A stretch of DNA of 64,000 nt from Nymphaea colorata (GCF_008831285.2 NC_045138.2:17641934-17705933); one strand, 5' to 3'; shown: positions 33,601 through 46,939, counted from the first letter of the stretch. Notes: generated by a model from the sequence alone, not told the origin. A program made the numbers and translations.

Positions 33601-36600
33601 CCTTTAAATAATGCATTTCGATTGAGAAGAAGATGTTGCGGTGTCACAGTTGCAGCAACAAACCCTAATGAAGGAAAAGATTAAAATAAGGTAAACACTT
33701 CGAAAGAAGTTTCAATGGTAAATATACCTTCTGCACATGATTCAACAAATTTGACAGCATCAAGTGTAGTAACATGCTCCATTACAACCTTTAATCGTGG
33801 AAGCTGTTGAACTAATGGTCTCAATGTGGAATCAATAAAGACCTTCTCTCGATCAAAAACATCAACTTCAGGATCTGTAACCTCTCCATGAACCTGTTGA
33901 TTTCCATCAATGAAGCTCCATCAGTGTAATCTCCAAATTGATGTATACAATTAATAAAAGCGTACAAAAAGCTATCCTTCAATTGGCCAGAATGAGTTTC
34001 AGACAGTTATCTCTTGTGGATGCACTTAGTGTTGACACGTTGCCATGTACTCTTTCCTTTTTAATCCATAATGCACGACAATATCATATTACCAAACTAG
34101 AAGCATCCTAGCAAACAGCAAAAGCGAACAATCCCACAAGGTGAGTCTAACCAACTATCACTGAACTATAGAAACTTCACATGGTTTGTTGGAATTTAGC
34201 TAATTCTGATTTTACAGTGGCTGCTGCTCGTTCTACCATAATTAAAAGAGATCATTATAGTCATAGAAATCTAAGCAAAATAAGGGGTTATGAAAATAGT
34301 AATAGCATGTGTCCTCATAAATTTTCTCAAGCCAGATTTATTCCATGTGCTTTAGAATCAAGATTTAAAATAATTAGATTTAGTACAAGAATAGATAAAT
34401 ATTTTTTGTCACAGGATGCTTCAAAAGTCTCATGACAAAAAATTAATGTAATGGAAAAAAGGAGTAAAATTCTGAACGAAAAAATGACAATCAAATCAGA
34501 AACATTTTTATCCAGATAATCAGACTGGGAACCAGACGACCTCTCAACTTTCATTCAGACCACAATTCTCCACCTCCCCCTTTCTCTTTGATGTCCTTAA
34601 CCTTGGATATCAAATTATTGAAATCTTGCAGCAATAACTATCCTAGTAGAAAAACCAGATGAACATGAATGTGGAAGACTTGATAACATTCGGACCACAA
34701 CACTTGAGATGATAATTCACCAAACAGATGTGTCCCCAGAACAAAATCCCTTTTTTTACTGCTGCACATTGTAGACCATCATGGACAAGACAAAGAAGAT
34801 GAAAAGGAGAAATGAAATCCAAGTTCTTTAGTTACCAATAATGGCATATTTTGCTCAACCATCTCTTCAAGGACAGGTAGGCATCTCCCAAATAAATCCG
34901 TAACACCATCTTGTGAATTTGTAGTGGCTCCAGCTGGATATAACTTCACAGCATAAACCACCCCACTCCTCCCTGCATTCTGATAATATGAGTTAAACTA
35001 GACAAATGAAAAGGAGATCCAAGCAAGAAGTAATAGCCCACATCAAAACTAACCATTAAACTCTAAGTTGTTTTTTTTTTTCCTTCTTCTGAGGGAAAAT
35101 GTTATTTGAACAATTGAGCACATAGCCATATAAGCTATTGACCTTGAACAGCCAAAAAAGGGATGACAAATGCTAAATAGTTCACATGGATGACAAGAAA
35201 ACATTTCACCATTTTCTAGAATATTCACCCCAAAAAGGACACTTCATGATCTTAAAATTATCAGCAAAGGAGGTAAATAGAAAAAAGACATTTTCGAAAA
35301 AATTATGATCTCCACTCAGTCCTCAAAGGTCCTCCTTGATCTACTTTCTCTCTCATCATTTCATACAAATCTGTCTAGTTACATTGTGTCAGTGTGCACA
35401 AACAAAAGTTGCAATAACAAAAACATTGGGTACTCTTTATGATAACTCTCAAATATGACCAATGTCTGATGTCCTTTAGGTAGAAAGAAGGACTTAACAT
35501 AGTTGAGATAATAGGTGCAAATGTTCCATGAGATAATATGTGCCATGGTTATAGTTGGTCATATGATTGCACACCTATAAGCAAAGATATGTGGCTAAGA
35601 GACCGGAATTAATTCCCAGGGGCAGAATCTGCTTGTGCATCAGATTGGGATGCATTTTGAGCATCAATTTCTGACAACTTACAAGGACTTCAAGGAGCAT
35701 TTTAGAGGATATATTAGGTGTTATATTTCCAACGATTATATTTAAATTTAACCAAGCTAATAGAGATATTATTTGTTTAGCTGCTATCATCAGATAAAGA
35801 TAGCAGTATCGCCCATTGCGTTTTTCATATCAGGAAGAGGGGCGAAAAAATAATAGTTTGTCCAGCTCAATAGATTGAAAGTCTGATATTCTTTAACAGA
35901 AACCAAAAAAGAAAACGGAAAGCAAAAAGGAGCACATGTGCCAATAGGGTTTCAAGATTGAACAAAAAATATGCATTTCATATTTAGTGAATTATTTCTA
36001 ATTTGCAAGTCTATATAACAACTAATTGAAGTTGGTACACTCACTAGCAGCTTTGATCTCTTTAGGACTTGTATTATCTGTCAAGTACAAAGTCATCAGT
36101 GGATCAAAGTAGCTTTTTGGCGGCAGTGCTTTTAAAATCTCTTCCCGATAAGCTACAGCAGCTGCTGTTGTTGTAATTGGTGGCCTCAAGTTCGGCATCA
36201 CGATTGCTCTTCCAAAATGCTTCGCACTGTCCCCAAAAAAAAAGGAACAAAAGTGTATAGTAACTTCCAGAACTAAATTCCCAGATTTTTCCGAAAGGAA
36301 GAGGGCATGATGCAACTCAGTCCCGTTCAAATCCCGAATACCACCTCCCAACAAGACTCGAAATTTCAACTGCCCACAAGGTTTGGTGACTCATAAATCC
36401 TAGGAATTATCCATCAAAGTTGCAGAAAAGAATACATCACTTATCTGTCCAAAAGAAACGAAGAGGAATTTCAACAGTCGCATTTGGTTTCCGATCATTC
36501 TCATCATTGCCGACCTCCATGGAATTATTTTTACTCCCTAATTTAGTTTGACAACTTTAATCCTATACAATTAAATGAAGATCATCCCAAGACCAGTTAT

Positions 36601-36894
36601 GCTTCATCCCACCATCACCAACCTCGAGAACAGTTTCTACTGGAACCCACAAGAGGGAACCAAATTCGGGTCTTCCTCACATTCGGTTGAGCTAATTCAA
36701 TCCTAAAACGTCGGATAAACATGAAGAATCAAGTGCCAGATTGACAAATTGAAAAATATCCTTTTTAACAAAATAACTAGAAGAAGAAGGTAGTGTTCTC
36801 TGATTTCATACCTCTGGGAAACGACAGACTGAAGGATATCCCCATCTCGGAGATGAAGATGCCAATCGTCTGGTCTTACCAATGAGAGCTCCAT
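30658..36894 (-). CDS. PYR4: dihydroorotase (de novo pyrimidine synthesis)
   Basis: Seven exons join without a frame break: 36894-36812, 36226-36045, 34972-34836, 33893-33728, 33664-33548, 32256-32096 and 30855-30658. They encode 347 residues. The enzyme closes carbamoyl-aspartate to dihydroorotate, the third step of UMP synthesis; in plants it is organellar. Active-site features are all visible: the metal-binding HLH pair (His12, His14 in [11 protein letters not shown]), the lysine expected to be carboxylated (Lys98 in [17 protein letters not shown]), His136 in [10 protein letters not shown], His174 in KVVMEHVTT, and the catalytic Asp248 in [17 protein letters not shown]. The C-terminus [14 protein letters not shown] is typical. 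The first exon starts at the conserved [12 protein letters not shown]. Plant enzymes usually carry a transit peptide before this, and a good acceptor (CTTTTTAG) sits 24 bases upstream of the ATG. A further 5' exon is therefore likely, but I could not find it. The exon 6 donor is GTCTCTCTC, embedded in a microsatellite. Confidence 0.95.
32066..32095. repeat. (CA)n(GA)n microsatellite at a splice donor
   Basis: Read on the - strand, the exon 6 donor of the dihydroorotase gene (GAAGAG|GTCTCTCTC) is the first unit of a CT run that continues into a GT run. The donor therefore lacks the usual GTAAG or GTGAG context. Confidence 0.85.
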
Positions 36895-39800
36895 CTTCCC
36901 TTTTTGGCTCGGCTGCTAAAAAGAAAACACAGAGAGAGAGAGGGAGAGAGAGAGAGAGAATACCATGTTCAAACTTCAATCTGCATTTTATATACAAAAA
37001 ACCTTGTATTGACATAAGCATGTGCCATAATTCTTAGATTACAGTGTACTACATTTATTCGTTGTGCCGGAAAATGGTGCCAACGAAAAACGGAAAAAGG
37101 GTCATGGAGAAAGAAAGATCAGAGAGAGAGAGAGAGAGCAGTGAGAATGGGATAAAGGTGTACAAAAGGCATATACTCTCTCAGAAGAGGATAGCTCCAC
37201 TGGAAATGAAAGCCCACGAAGATGGTTTTGCTCGACGGCAGATGGTAGCTATGGATCCTCAGATACAGACATTTAACGAGGGTTCGGGGGTTCCCACAAT
37301 AAGAACCGCAGGTATTGGCGAACGAGTCGGCAGGGAGTGAGGCGACCTGGATTGAGATCCGATACTCATATGCAATTCACAATGTTCACAACCAGCAGCA
37401 ACTGACAGCGTCATGACCTCAAGAGCAAAGATACCACTAACAAATATGAACCCAAGATACTGCATGTTCAGCTCGTCCAAAATAGCATAAACCACATCCA
37501 CGTCGAACAAGTGACGGCTCCAGTTTTCTTGATAAATTTCATTTTTTTAGCTTTCCTTTTGGGAGGCATTCAGGTGGCACCATCAAAAAATTGGTTCTTT
37601 GAAAACCAAGTTTTATGAAAACTTTAACACAGGTGGCAAGACAAGAACCTGGGTTTTTTTGTTTTGGATGAGAAAAGTTAGTTTTTAAGGGCCGTTTGAT
37701 AGATTGAAAACCTGGAGTTGAAAAAATATTTTTAAAATAAGTTTTTTGAAATAAAAGAATGAAAAAAATCTTTTTAGATTCTTCGTGTTTGTGATGATTG
37801 AGAAATAAATTTCCAGAAAAAATGCCTTTTAGTTTAATAATAAGAAAACATATTTCAAAAAAATTGAAAACAAAATTGTTTCTAGAAACTAAAGCAATTA
37901 TTCTTTGAGCAATGTTCAACTTAAGGGACTCAAAAACAGAGATTCCAATTTCCGAATGATTTCTGTTTAGAATCCATCTGAATAACATTACCTTTCACTT
38001 GACTGACTCAATATATGGGCGTGAAAGTGGTGAGAACTGATTCGTCGACCCAACCCGTTTTATATCTCGAGGTCCGAAGTTTGTAGATGATCCTCCGACT
38101 CTTAAAAGTTAAAAGGGCCCTGCCTGGAAAACCGATGGAGGAGGAAGGCGCTTCCCGGGTTTTGCAGGAATGGCTGCTGTTGCTGCTGCTATTATTGAAT
38201 TTTTTTCTGCAGCTACAGTGGATTTCCTGGCAATCAAACGTGGCCCCAAAGCCTAGTTGATAGAAGGAAAACTTGAATCCATGTTCTAACACTGTTGTAT
38301 TACAGTTGATATCTGTACAACACCCATATTCTTCTGCACAGAGATACCAGTGCCACTACCGACAAGCAACCTGGGTTTAACAAATGGATGTCTAGCAAGC
38401 ATTCTAATTATCATTGCTCCCAAATTTGTTACCCACAAAAGAACCAGAAATAATGATGCTATTTGTTCATCCTACAAGTGAAATCATACAGTTCGAAGGC
38501 AGGAAGCATCTAACACTTTACATCCTACTCCTTATGAATGATCAATTGCATACGAACATATCCAGTAAATTAATCCAAGATTCTAAATAATAGCCATATC
38601 CAGTCATGTTCATAAATTTGCTTAGAGGGATGACATGATGTACAAAAAGTCTGAAGGCAGAAAACACTGCTAAACAATCCCACTTAGAATGAAAACGAGG
38701 CAATGTTGTCATTGGTGTATCGAATCGTGTATCAGCAAGGCCGACCTATATGTCATATCATGATATAATGTATCAAACATTAATGATTCAACATTCATAA
38801 ACTATAGGCATTTACATTAGCAACAAATTCAGAAAATGAAAATTGAGACTAAGATATTCAAAATAACAAATCAAAACATCCATGATCCATCACAAGTTTA
38901 AAGTGCATCTACCACATGAGAGCTTAGACTTTAGAGTGTTGTAGAGTTTAGTAAACTGTAGTTCATCAAATCGATTGTTTCTTCTTCAAATCAACGACTT
39001 TTTGGAGAAACCGGCTAAATCTCTCCCTCTCACATTCTTCAAAAAAGTTCAGAGAGAGATAACAGGTTATAGTCTTTTCTAACATTTTATGATGGAAGTT
39101 CACATATCATTGAGGTTTCCAGAAAAGATAGCTGACTTTCATTCGGTAACCGCTAATACTTCATCAGGACAGAATCTAATGCTTATAGAAAGGAGCACCA
39201 GTTTTTCCTGTTCTGTATTTGTGCAAAATAACTAAAATCATCATGGACAGGAAAACACTCATTGAACATTCTGGCACACTTGTAACTCAAAAGCTACAAC
39301 ATTAACAGCAGATGCATTTTCACAGCAGTTGCCTGCGTCAAGCGGAATCTCCTCAAGAACGAACCACGAGACAAGTTATGTAGCTTTTTTCCCTCTGCCA
39401 TTAAGGTCTAAGGCTGTTGTACATGAAAGTTCAAACATGAATCAAATTAGAGATTGGTTTTTTCATGCATGATTGCATCAAGTCCCTCAGTTACTTTATT
39501 TGAGTTATGGCTCGAGCAAATTATTTGTTAAAGCCTTACGTTAAAATGTTCCAATCGCATTCCAATCACCATTGTAGGTAGAATGCCTTACCACCCAAGT
39601 AGCCTACCTCCAATATGAGCTTAAATTTTCGCCAATTAATACCCTAAAATGAAGAGACTCTGCCGAGATAATGTAATGATAAAACATTATTTCATAAACC
39701 CATAGTTAATAAGGTCTATTTCGGTAGTAGTGGCTAATATAGGGATCCACATTTCATCGACATAAAATAGGGGTAATTTGATTAGTTTATAAAACTTCAA

Positions 39801-40428
39801 TTTTTGGATTTTTCTTTTGTTTTTACTAAGTCCAAAGAAAAGAAGAAGGAGCTTCCGCTCTCATTCAAACAGTAGAATAACCCTCTTGCTGATCGAAACA
39901 CATAGTGTTAGTATTTGCCAAATCCCAATATAAGTGAAAAGAAGAACGATTCAATTTTTTTAGATATAATTTTTTTATATAACTAAAATTTACAAATTTG
40001 TCATTAACCGCCTTGGCGTTAGCAATGATTTGTGGTGGAAAGAGTGATGAATTATAGTTATTTCAGCAATAATTCTTTAAAAAGTGAAGTTAATTTTTGA
40101 ATTTTAACTATTTGACATTGGACAACATCGGCTTTTCCGTGGATTTAAAATCAAACTGGACTGACATAATTGAAACGAAGGTTCGATGTGTATATTTTTA
40201 TAATGTTTTTTTTTTCAGATTATTAAATAATCGATTATTAAATTTTAGGAAATTGCAAAAAGACCACGACGAATTTCTGATTTTATAACGAACCGGCGGA
40301 CGATGCCCTTGTCATTCAACGTGCAAGCTAAACCAATAGTCCTATAAATTCAGACGGGCCAGACTGCTCTCATTTTAGGTCATCAGAATTTCACAGGCTG
40401 AAGGGGAAGAGCGGCGGGAGGAGGAGTG
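36895..40428. other. intergenic region between dihydroorotase and eL6 genes
   Basis: No gene is supported. The left part (to about 38.3 kb) should hold the promoter and any 5' exon of the dihydroorotase gene; GA runs occur at 36931-36959 and 37116-37138. A region rich in long A and T runs at 37555-37870 begins with words also seen inverted near 7630 (TTTTCATAAAACTTGGTTTT type). The divergent gene arrangement puts both promoters in this 3.5-kb interval. Confidence 0.55.
40333..40349 (+). promoter_or_regulatory. CCAAT and TATA-like elements of the eL6 gene
   Basis: CCAAT at 40333-40337 and TATAAAT at 40343-40349 lie about 80-95 bp upstream of the start codon. A GGGCC word follows at 40356, and such words are common in plant ribosomal protein promoters. 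It is supported by motif and position only. Confidence 0.45.
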
Positions 40429-40685
40429 ATGGCGGCACCGAAGAAGGCGAGAGCGAGCAGGAACAAGGATCTCATAAAAGGCATCGGGAGGCTGTCGAGG
40501 TCGAAGGTGTACCACAAAAGAGGTCTATGGGCGGTCAAGGCCAAGAATGGAGGAGCTTTCCCCACCCACAAGCCGTCGCAGCCGCCAGTGGAGGCCAAGG
40601 CCGCCGAGAAGCCGCCGAAGTACTATCCCGCCGATGATGTCCCCAAGCCCATTCCCCGCAGCCGCAAGCCCAAGCCCGCTAAGCT

Positions 40686-40752
<67 letters not shown>

Positions 40753-43700
40753 TAAGTATCTTATTTATGAGCCTGAAAGTAACTTTAAAAAAACAGTCGT
40801 ACCTGGATCCTTGAGTGTCAAGCATTTTGTTTGCGAGTCTGAAATTAACTTTAGTACTGGTTAGATGGATTGGCTGTGCTGATCAATTTTGGGAGTGTTC
40901 GTGTTAGATGTGTCTTCTGATTTCTTGTTTACAAGCGCAGGTTAATCTGGAAAATTGGGACGAGTTTGGGTCTTTTTTTTGTTCAATTTTTTATTGGGTA
41001 TTTCGTTCTTAGTATAATCACCTGACCGTTCGTTTATAATCCGGGAAACTAGGGCCTGTGATGTTGTGAACAGAGGTAGCACAATGTCCAATAATCATGA
41101 TTAAACCTGTCGTCGGTGTCGGTTTTATTGCTAATACGTTTCTCTTTTGCTTGTTCTTTCTGGATAGTACTTCGTTAGTATTGTCAAGCTTACGTTTGCT
41201 GCTAAGTAAGTTTTTGTTTAGTACTTTTTTCGTGAAATGGTGCACGCTTTCATGTCTTCCCCTAATGGTTCCTCCTATTAAACCCCAAGAACGTGTATTT
41301 TTCTTGCTTATTCGAGGTTTTGGTATTCGGTCTGTTAGAGATGGGTGATCTAATCTTATCTGGATCCAGTCTGTGTACTCCTCGAAGTGTTCCTAAAATG
41401 TGTCTTCAACTGGTTCCGAACCTTTGTGCCATTCAAGGACAACAAGAACCAAATCACAAAGAGAACTGTGTACTTTTGATGGATATAGGTAAAAAAGCTG
41501 TGTGTCTATCAGAATTCAAGATCTGTAAAGATGGATTCTCGCAGTACAGGTATTCCGGTTCAGCCCTTCTAGAGTCTGGTCTAAATGTTAAATGAACTGT
41601 TTCATTCGGGTTTTAGAACCAGTTCTTTCTGTTTTATATCGGTTTTTGTTCCATTGACCATTTGATAAAGTTCTCGAACTGGTTCAAGGCATCATCTTTT
41701 CGGTTCATAAAGTTTTTGTTATTGCACGTGACTTTGCATTAAAAGTATGTATTACGTCTATCTGCACATGTAATTACAATTCATATACTATTACACTTTG
41801 CATATTTTCATGTTATATTAAGTTTTGCAAGTATATATGTGTGTGTGTGTGTGTGTGTCTCCTTGGCTCTGTGTTTATTGTATTCTTAAAACTTCATTTG
41901 TTTATTAGCATTATAATCAACCATAATTTAAAAAATTGACAATGTTAACGTGAAAGTTGTGATTACATTGAGGATTTATGTTTTCTTTCCTTTAACTTCT
42001 AGTAATTTTCGTTTTTGTTTTAGGGTTTTAGTTTTATGGATTAGAATTAGTGATTTAATAGTTGGCATTAAGGAAATGGTAAGATTTTTCGTGCTTTATG
42101 ACATTGAAATGCATTTGATATTTACTTGCAAGTTTTTCTCATGCTACATAGCTTGTAAACTTTAATTGTTCAAAACTTCAAATTTATTAAAGTGTAGTCT
42201 TTCATATTTTAAATTATGCTTATTATCATGTTATGAAATGTCTTTATTGTGCATTTTAATAGTTTTATTATCAGAAGTTGATAGCTCATAGCTATACCTC
42301 CTTAAGCCATGTTGCATATTTCGGCCGGTTTTTTATGAGAAAACGTTTCAGTTTCATTGATCATTTTAACAATTAATATTGCATTTGATTCGTTTCATCT
42401 TTTTTGGGACCACTTATTATGCCTCTTCTCTTTTAAGCTGTAGGCTCATTAACCATGTAAGTTGAGCTTAATGCTTTTGAGTCTTTGACAATATATATAT
42501 ATAACGCTTCATTAGTTTATTTACCTTTGACTGCTTAAAACACTTAGTCCAGACTAGGCATGTCTAAACTCTATGCTCCACTCACCGCCTAGGCTCCACC
42601 TAACACTTTTAAGTTCTAACATAGATAATCTCTATTTGGGTTTCCACACATGTGAATATCATAGTGATTTGTGTTCTAGCATAAAACATTAACATGTGAC
42701 TCTGGTTGGAGCTTATTTTTGCAGCAGTGTGTGTATTGGGGAGACCTCAATGCCTCCAATTTCAAGTTTGTTGCACTGAGCCTTTGATGTTTTTTATGTA
42801 ACCTTAGTTTCTTGAATTAACTCTTTTCTGTATTTGCTTCTTTTGTTTGGATGACCTGCTGGCTGCTATAAAGGTCCTGTCTTATGGGTTTTACTTCTGT
42901 TCATCGTTGCTTTCATGTCTGCATGCTTCTTTGTTTCTGTTGGTTTCTGGTGCTTGGAATTGGTAGCAATTTTTTACAAGGCTGATTTTAGGATGCTAGT
43001 TTTATGTATATTCCAGCCTCATTTTGCATTGAGTGTAATGGTTATGGTATTGACTCCTTGAACTAAGAAATTTGTCTTTTGCTGATTTTGCTTTCTCTTG
43101 TGTTGAATGTAGAGCTAGCATCACCCCGGGAACAGTTTTGATCCTTCTTGCAGGCCGCTTCATGGGCAAGAGAGTTGTTTTCTTAAAGCAGCTCCCTTCT
43201 GGGCTTCTTCTTGTTACTGGTAAATACTGCTCCATTTCAATACTTGTTTGAGGTTGCCATCTATGTATTGTTTAAAGATCTAATAGCAGTACTTTAATCC
43301 CTTCAGAGTGACTAAAGAATCTCCATCGCAAATGTTTTATCAATTTTATTTCTCATTGAATTTGATCCCTGACTTCACATGACCGCACACAACTTTCCAA
43401 TGGCCACGTTGAATCAGTTAGGTTGACCGCACACAACTTTCCAATGGCCACGTTGAATCAGTTAGGTTGTTCTCAATGGGAGACATATTCCATCTTGTGT
43501 GTTGCATGACACATCCTCGCCTGTATTTTATTGTTTGATCCCATGTTTCTCTCCTCTTTACCCATGACAGAAAGGCAGATGAACAAGTTAAAATGTTGAA
43601 TACTTTCTAAAGTAGAATACGGTTTCCAATGTTGTAATTTGACTATTTGATTACTAGTGTACATGTGTGCTTAATTGCTTATGCCTGTGGGCTGTGTTGA

Positions 43701-44515
43701 TGTGTTTGTGTGCATATGTATGAAAGATATGTAAACTCATATGTTGTTTTCCCTGGTGTATTTTTTATTGATTGGTAACTGCCGCAGAATTGCAGTACTA
43801 GAGATCCAAAATAGATTGCTTCAGTCTTCAGGAGTTTCTCTTTTTTTTTTTTTTGGAAGATTTTGGTGTAGTCGTAGATTGTCTGACATTGTTCATTGTA
43901 CCAATAATCACTTCTTTTTGGTCTGAATTGTTGGTTTTGATCTTAACTGTGTGGAGCCATCTTAAATGTTCTTTTTTTTTTTTGTTGCATGTCTCTGTCT
44001 TTTTTTGCCAGTCATTTTTTAATGGAGCTTGGCATCCTTTTTTCCTTAAAATCCCTCCTAATCTGGTGTGTTTATGGTTCAATTTCACTGTGTACAGGAC
44101 CGTTCAAGGTGAATGGTGTCCCACTGAGACGTGTCAACCAAGCGTATGTTATAGCAACTTCTACTAAGGTTGACATCTCTGGTGTTAATGTGGAGAAGTT
44201 TGATGACAAGTATTTTGCTAAGGAGACTCAGAAAAAGAAGAAGAAGACTGAAGGCCAATTCTTTGAAGCCAACAAAGAGGTACGGTATTTGATTAGCTGT
44301 TTAAGTGTATATTCTTGTTCTTTTCGGTGCTAAGGTTAGTTTATGTCTTTTTGTTACAGGAGTCCAAGGTTCTCCCTCAAGGAAAGAAGGATGATCAGAA
44401 GTCTGTTGACAGCCAACTCATCCCTGCTATCGAGGCCGTCCCCGATCTGAAGACATATTTGGCAGCTAGATTTTCCCTGAGGTCAGGCATGAAGCCTCAT
44501 GAGCTTGTGTTTTGA
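40429..44515 (+). CDS. RPL6: large-subunit ribosomal protein eL6 (RPL6)
   Basis: Four exons, 40429-40688, 43113-43219, 44098-44279 and 44360-44515, join in phases 2, 1 and 0 to give 234 residues, the usual plant length. Recognisable segments in order: a basic N-terminus [47 protein letters not shown], then [75 protein letters not shown], a Lys run, and [21 protein letters not shown] at the end. The protein is a structural component of the 60S subunit. The start at 40429 is supported by the conserved N-terminus. Intron 1 is odd: its expected donor (AG|GTCTCTCT) opens straight into a CT/CG microsatellite, while a textbook donor GTAAGTAT sits just after the repeat at 40752, exactly 63 bases on. 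Intron 2 contains a perfect 44-bp tandem duplication. Confidence 0.96.
40689..40752. repeat. (CT)n(CG)n microsatellite at the first 5' splice site of RPL6
   Basis: About 25 CT units followed by about 6 CG units lie between two possible donors of intron 1. The tract between the donors is 63 bases, so reading through it keeps the frame and would encode alternating Ser-Leu followed by Arg-Ala. Confidence 0.95.
41839..41859. repeat. (GT)n microsatellite in RPL6 intron 1
   Basis: About 10 GT units in the 2.4-kb first intron. Confidence 0.95.
43381..43468. repeat. perfect 44-bp tandem duplication in RPL6 intron 2
   Basis: The unit GACCGCACACAACTTTCCAA...TCAGTTAGGTT occupies 43381-43424 and is repeated without any difference at 43425-43468. 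It does not touch the splice sites. Confidence 0.95.
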
Positions 44516-45581
44516 AGGTATTTTATCCAGAAAACTTAGGTCGGTCGTGTCGTGTCAGAGAGTATTCTCTTGGTTTTGAACATTGCTGGCTTGCAAATAT
44601 GTTTCTTGTGGCCAGTTTTTGGTAATGGAGATGTATCCCGTAAGGTATCTTTGCTTGCGTTAGAAATCATTTGGCAACTTTAAGTAATTCTTCTAATAGC
44701 AATGTAGACGTGCCCTTTTCTCTTTATCCTTATCTTAATCTGGGTTAGTTCGGCCTGTACTAGGCTATGCGAAAAGAGACACCCTGGCTGTTGGACTCTG
44801 GCCCGTTTTTTCAAATGTAAGGGTCTTGAGCCATTCGAATGGAGCTCTTGTTTGCTTTACCCTTGGCACATCTTTAATGTAGTAGTGGTGGTCCGTCTCT
44901 GTGTAACAAGATCAAGATCAAAAGGTAGTAGATACCATGGTCATCCACCATTTCTCGTCTCGAGTAATAGGTTTGCCGAGCCTTCCTGGGCATGCACAAA
45001 TAGGACGCATGGTTGCACTATGTGGTTAAAGAAAGAGTTGGTCTCAGGCCTTCTCCGCCACCCGATCAGTCCCCAAGGCTGATTTGTACTCCATACTTTC
45101 TATTGTATCTGTAACATCAAAATTAGATTGATGATGCTGGTGGAAGAAGTCTGTCTTGGCAGACTTTAAATTTGGATTTGTCCTCTACTTGGTCCTCTTA
45201 TTTGCCAGATTTGCTTGGAAGTTTGCTGGACTGGCTAGGTTTTCACTCTTCGGATGGGAAACCAGATGTTTTTTTTGACATGTTAGACTGCATGCTAATT
45301 GTGGATGAGTTAGACCTGCCAAACTAGGTAGCGCATGTCTACTCTTTACCATGTTGTATTCAGGTTTTCATCTGAGGGGTGGCATATTTAGTGGGGTCCT
45401 GACTGGTAGCTGGATGGTTGAGGGTTCAAATTTTTTGGGTTCCTCCTACCTTTTGCATAGGCCAAAGCTGGTCAGCGAGGTTCCTTCCTATGTAAATAAA
45501 TGGGTATGTGGTATCAAAGTTGTCCCTCAAATTTAAACCCACGTACGCGTGTTTATATCATACCTATGTTCTTGTTTACAA

Positions 45582-45990
45582 CTTGATATTATACATATTT
45601 TCATTTATCGAATAAACTTATGTGTCATTTACGGATGTTTTCAATTCTATGTTAATTCGTATATGCTCATGAAAAAAGTCTCCTGATTTCAATAAATGAA
45701 TTGTAGTATATGATTTTATGGTTGTTAAATCGCAACTTACAAGTTCAGCTTGAACAAAATTCAAACTTAGCTACTATGTTGACTTGGTATTATACATATT
45801 TTCATTTATCGAATAAACTTAAGTCATGTCTCATTTACCTATGTTTTTAAATCATGTTAATTCATGTAGGCTCATAAAAAAACTCATGATTTCAATATTG
45901 AATTGTAGTATATAAGTTTATGATTATTAAATCGCACTAGCTACTTATAAGTTCAGCTCGAACCAAATTCAGACTTAGTTTGCTATGCTA
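45582..45990. repeat. imperfect tandem duplication, unit about 200 bp
   Basis: ATTATACATATTTTCATTTA followed by TCGAATAAACTTA starts at about 45587 and again at about 45790. Each is followed by matching words: ATGTTAATTC, GCTCAT, AAAAA, TGATTTCAAT, GAATTGTAGTATAT, TTAAATCGCA and AAGTTCAGCT. The copies differ by perhaps 10-15 percent, with small indels. Confidence 0.85.
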
Positions 45991-46939
45991 TGTTGATCGT
46001 ATAATTCATGCTCGAACAAGCTACGTAAAAAGAAAAAAAAAATTCCCAGAAGAGATCTGTGGTGATGTTGCAGTCTAGTATTGGGTGAAGGGAGCTAAAA
46101 TTCAAACCGAGCCATCTAAATGTAGCACCTACCACAGATACGTAATATCGGATTTTCAGCATTATATTTCATAATTCCCGGAAGTTGCATCAAACGAAGA
46201 AATGTTGCGATAAATGCAAAAGTTTAAGGCATAAAAAATGTAATCTCTAGTTAATTTGATAAGGCAGGGTGTTGGGGGGTAGAGATTTTTGGAGATGCAT
46301 TTAAGTCGGTAGAACAAGAACAAAAATGAAGATAAAAGGGAATATTGAAGATGAGATGCGTCATTTATGAAAAGGGAAAAAATTGAGAAGAATAAAAAAG
46401 TATGTTGAGTAAAATATTGTTATAGTAGCTTTAGGTACATGATTTATAATAGAAAGCAAAAAGGAAAAACACAAATGAGAAAAATAGCCTTATTTTGCGA
46501 CTGAGTTTCCAGGATTTCATTCATCTGCCAATCTTAGGGGCAACAACAATGAAAAAACTCATGAAATAGATTTATAAAGCATAAGAAGAAAAATTATAAC
46601 TTAATATAACATAGAGAAAAAAAAAAAACTGTTTTCTTTTTCATCCCTATGAGTAATTGAGATTATTTGTGTTGATCATACATCTCAAATTAAGAAGGAT
46701 AAACATACTAGCCTTTGAAAGGCAAGTGTGGATGCATTCTTGGGGTTTTACTTTCATACCAATCCAACCCTTACCTAACCATGTCTCCAAACACCTTTAT
46801 TTACATAATGTATCACAATTGCTACCTTTTTCCAAAATTTTGCAAGTTATTGCATCCAGGTGTTAAAATTTGCACAAATATACTTTTAACTCACTTGGGT
46901 GTATTGGCATCTCTAGAAATACCAATTTCAGCCCACCGC

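Noticed and set aside
45353-45450. GGTTCAAAT word after TGGTAGCTGGATGG, like a tRNA remnant
   Set aside because: The spacing resembles a tRNA but the stems do not pair.
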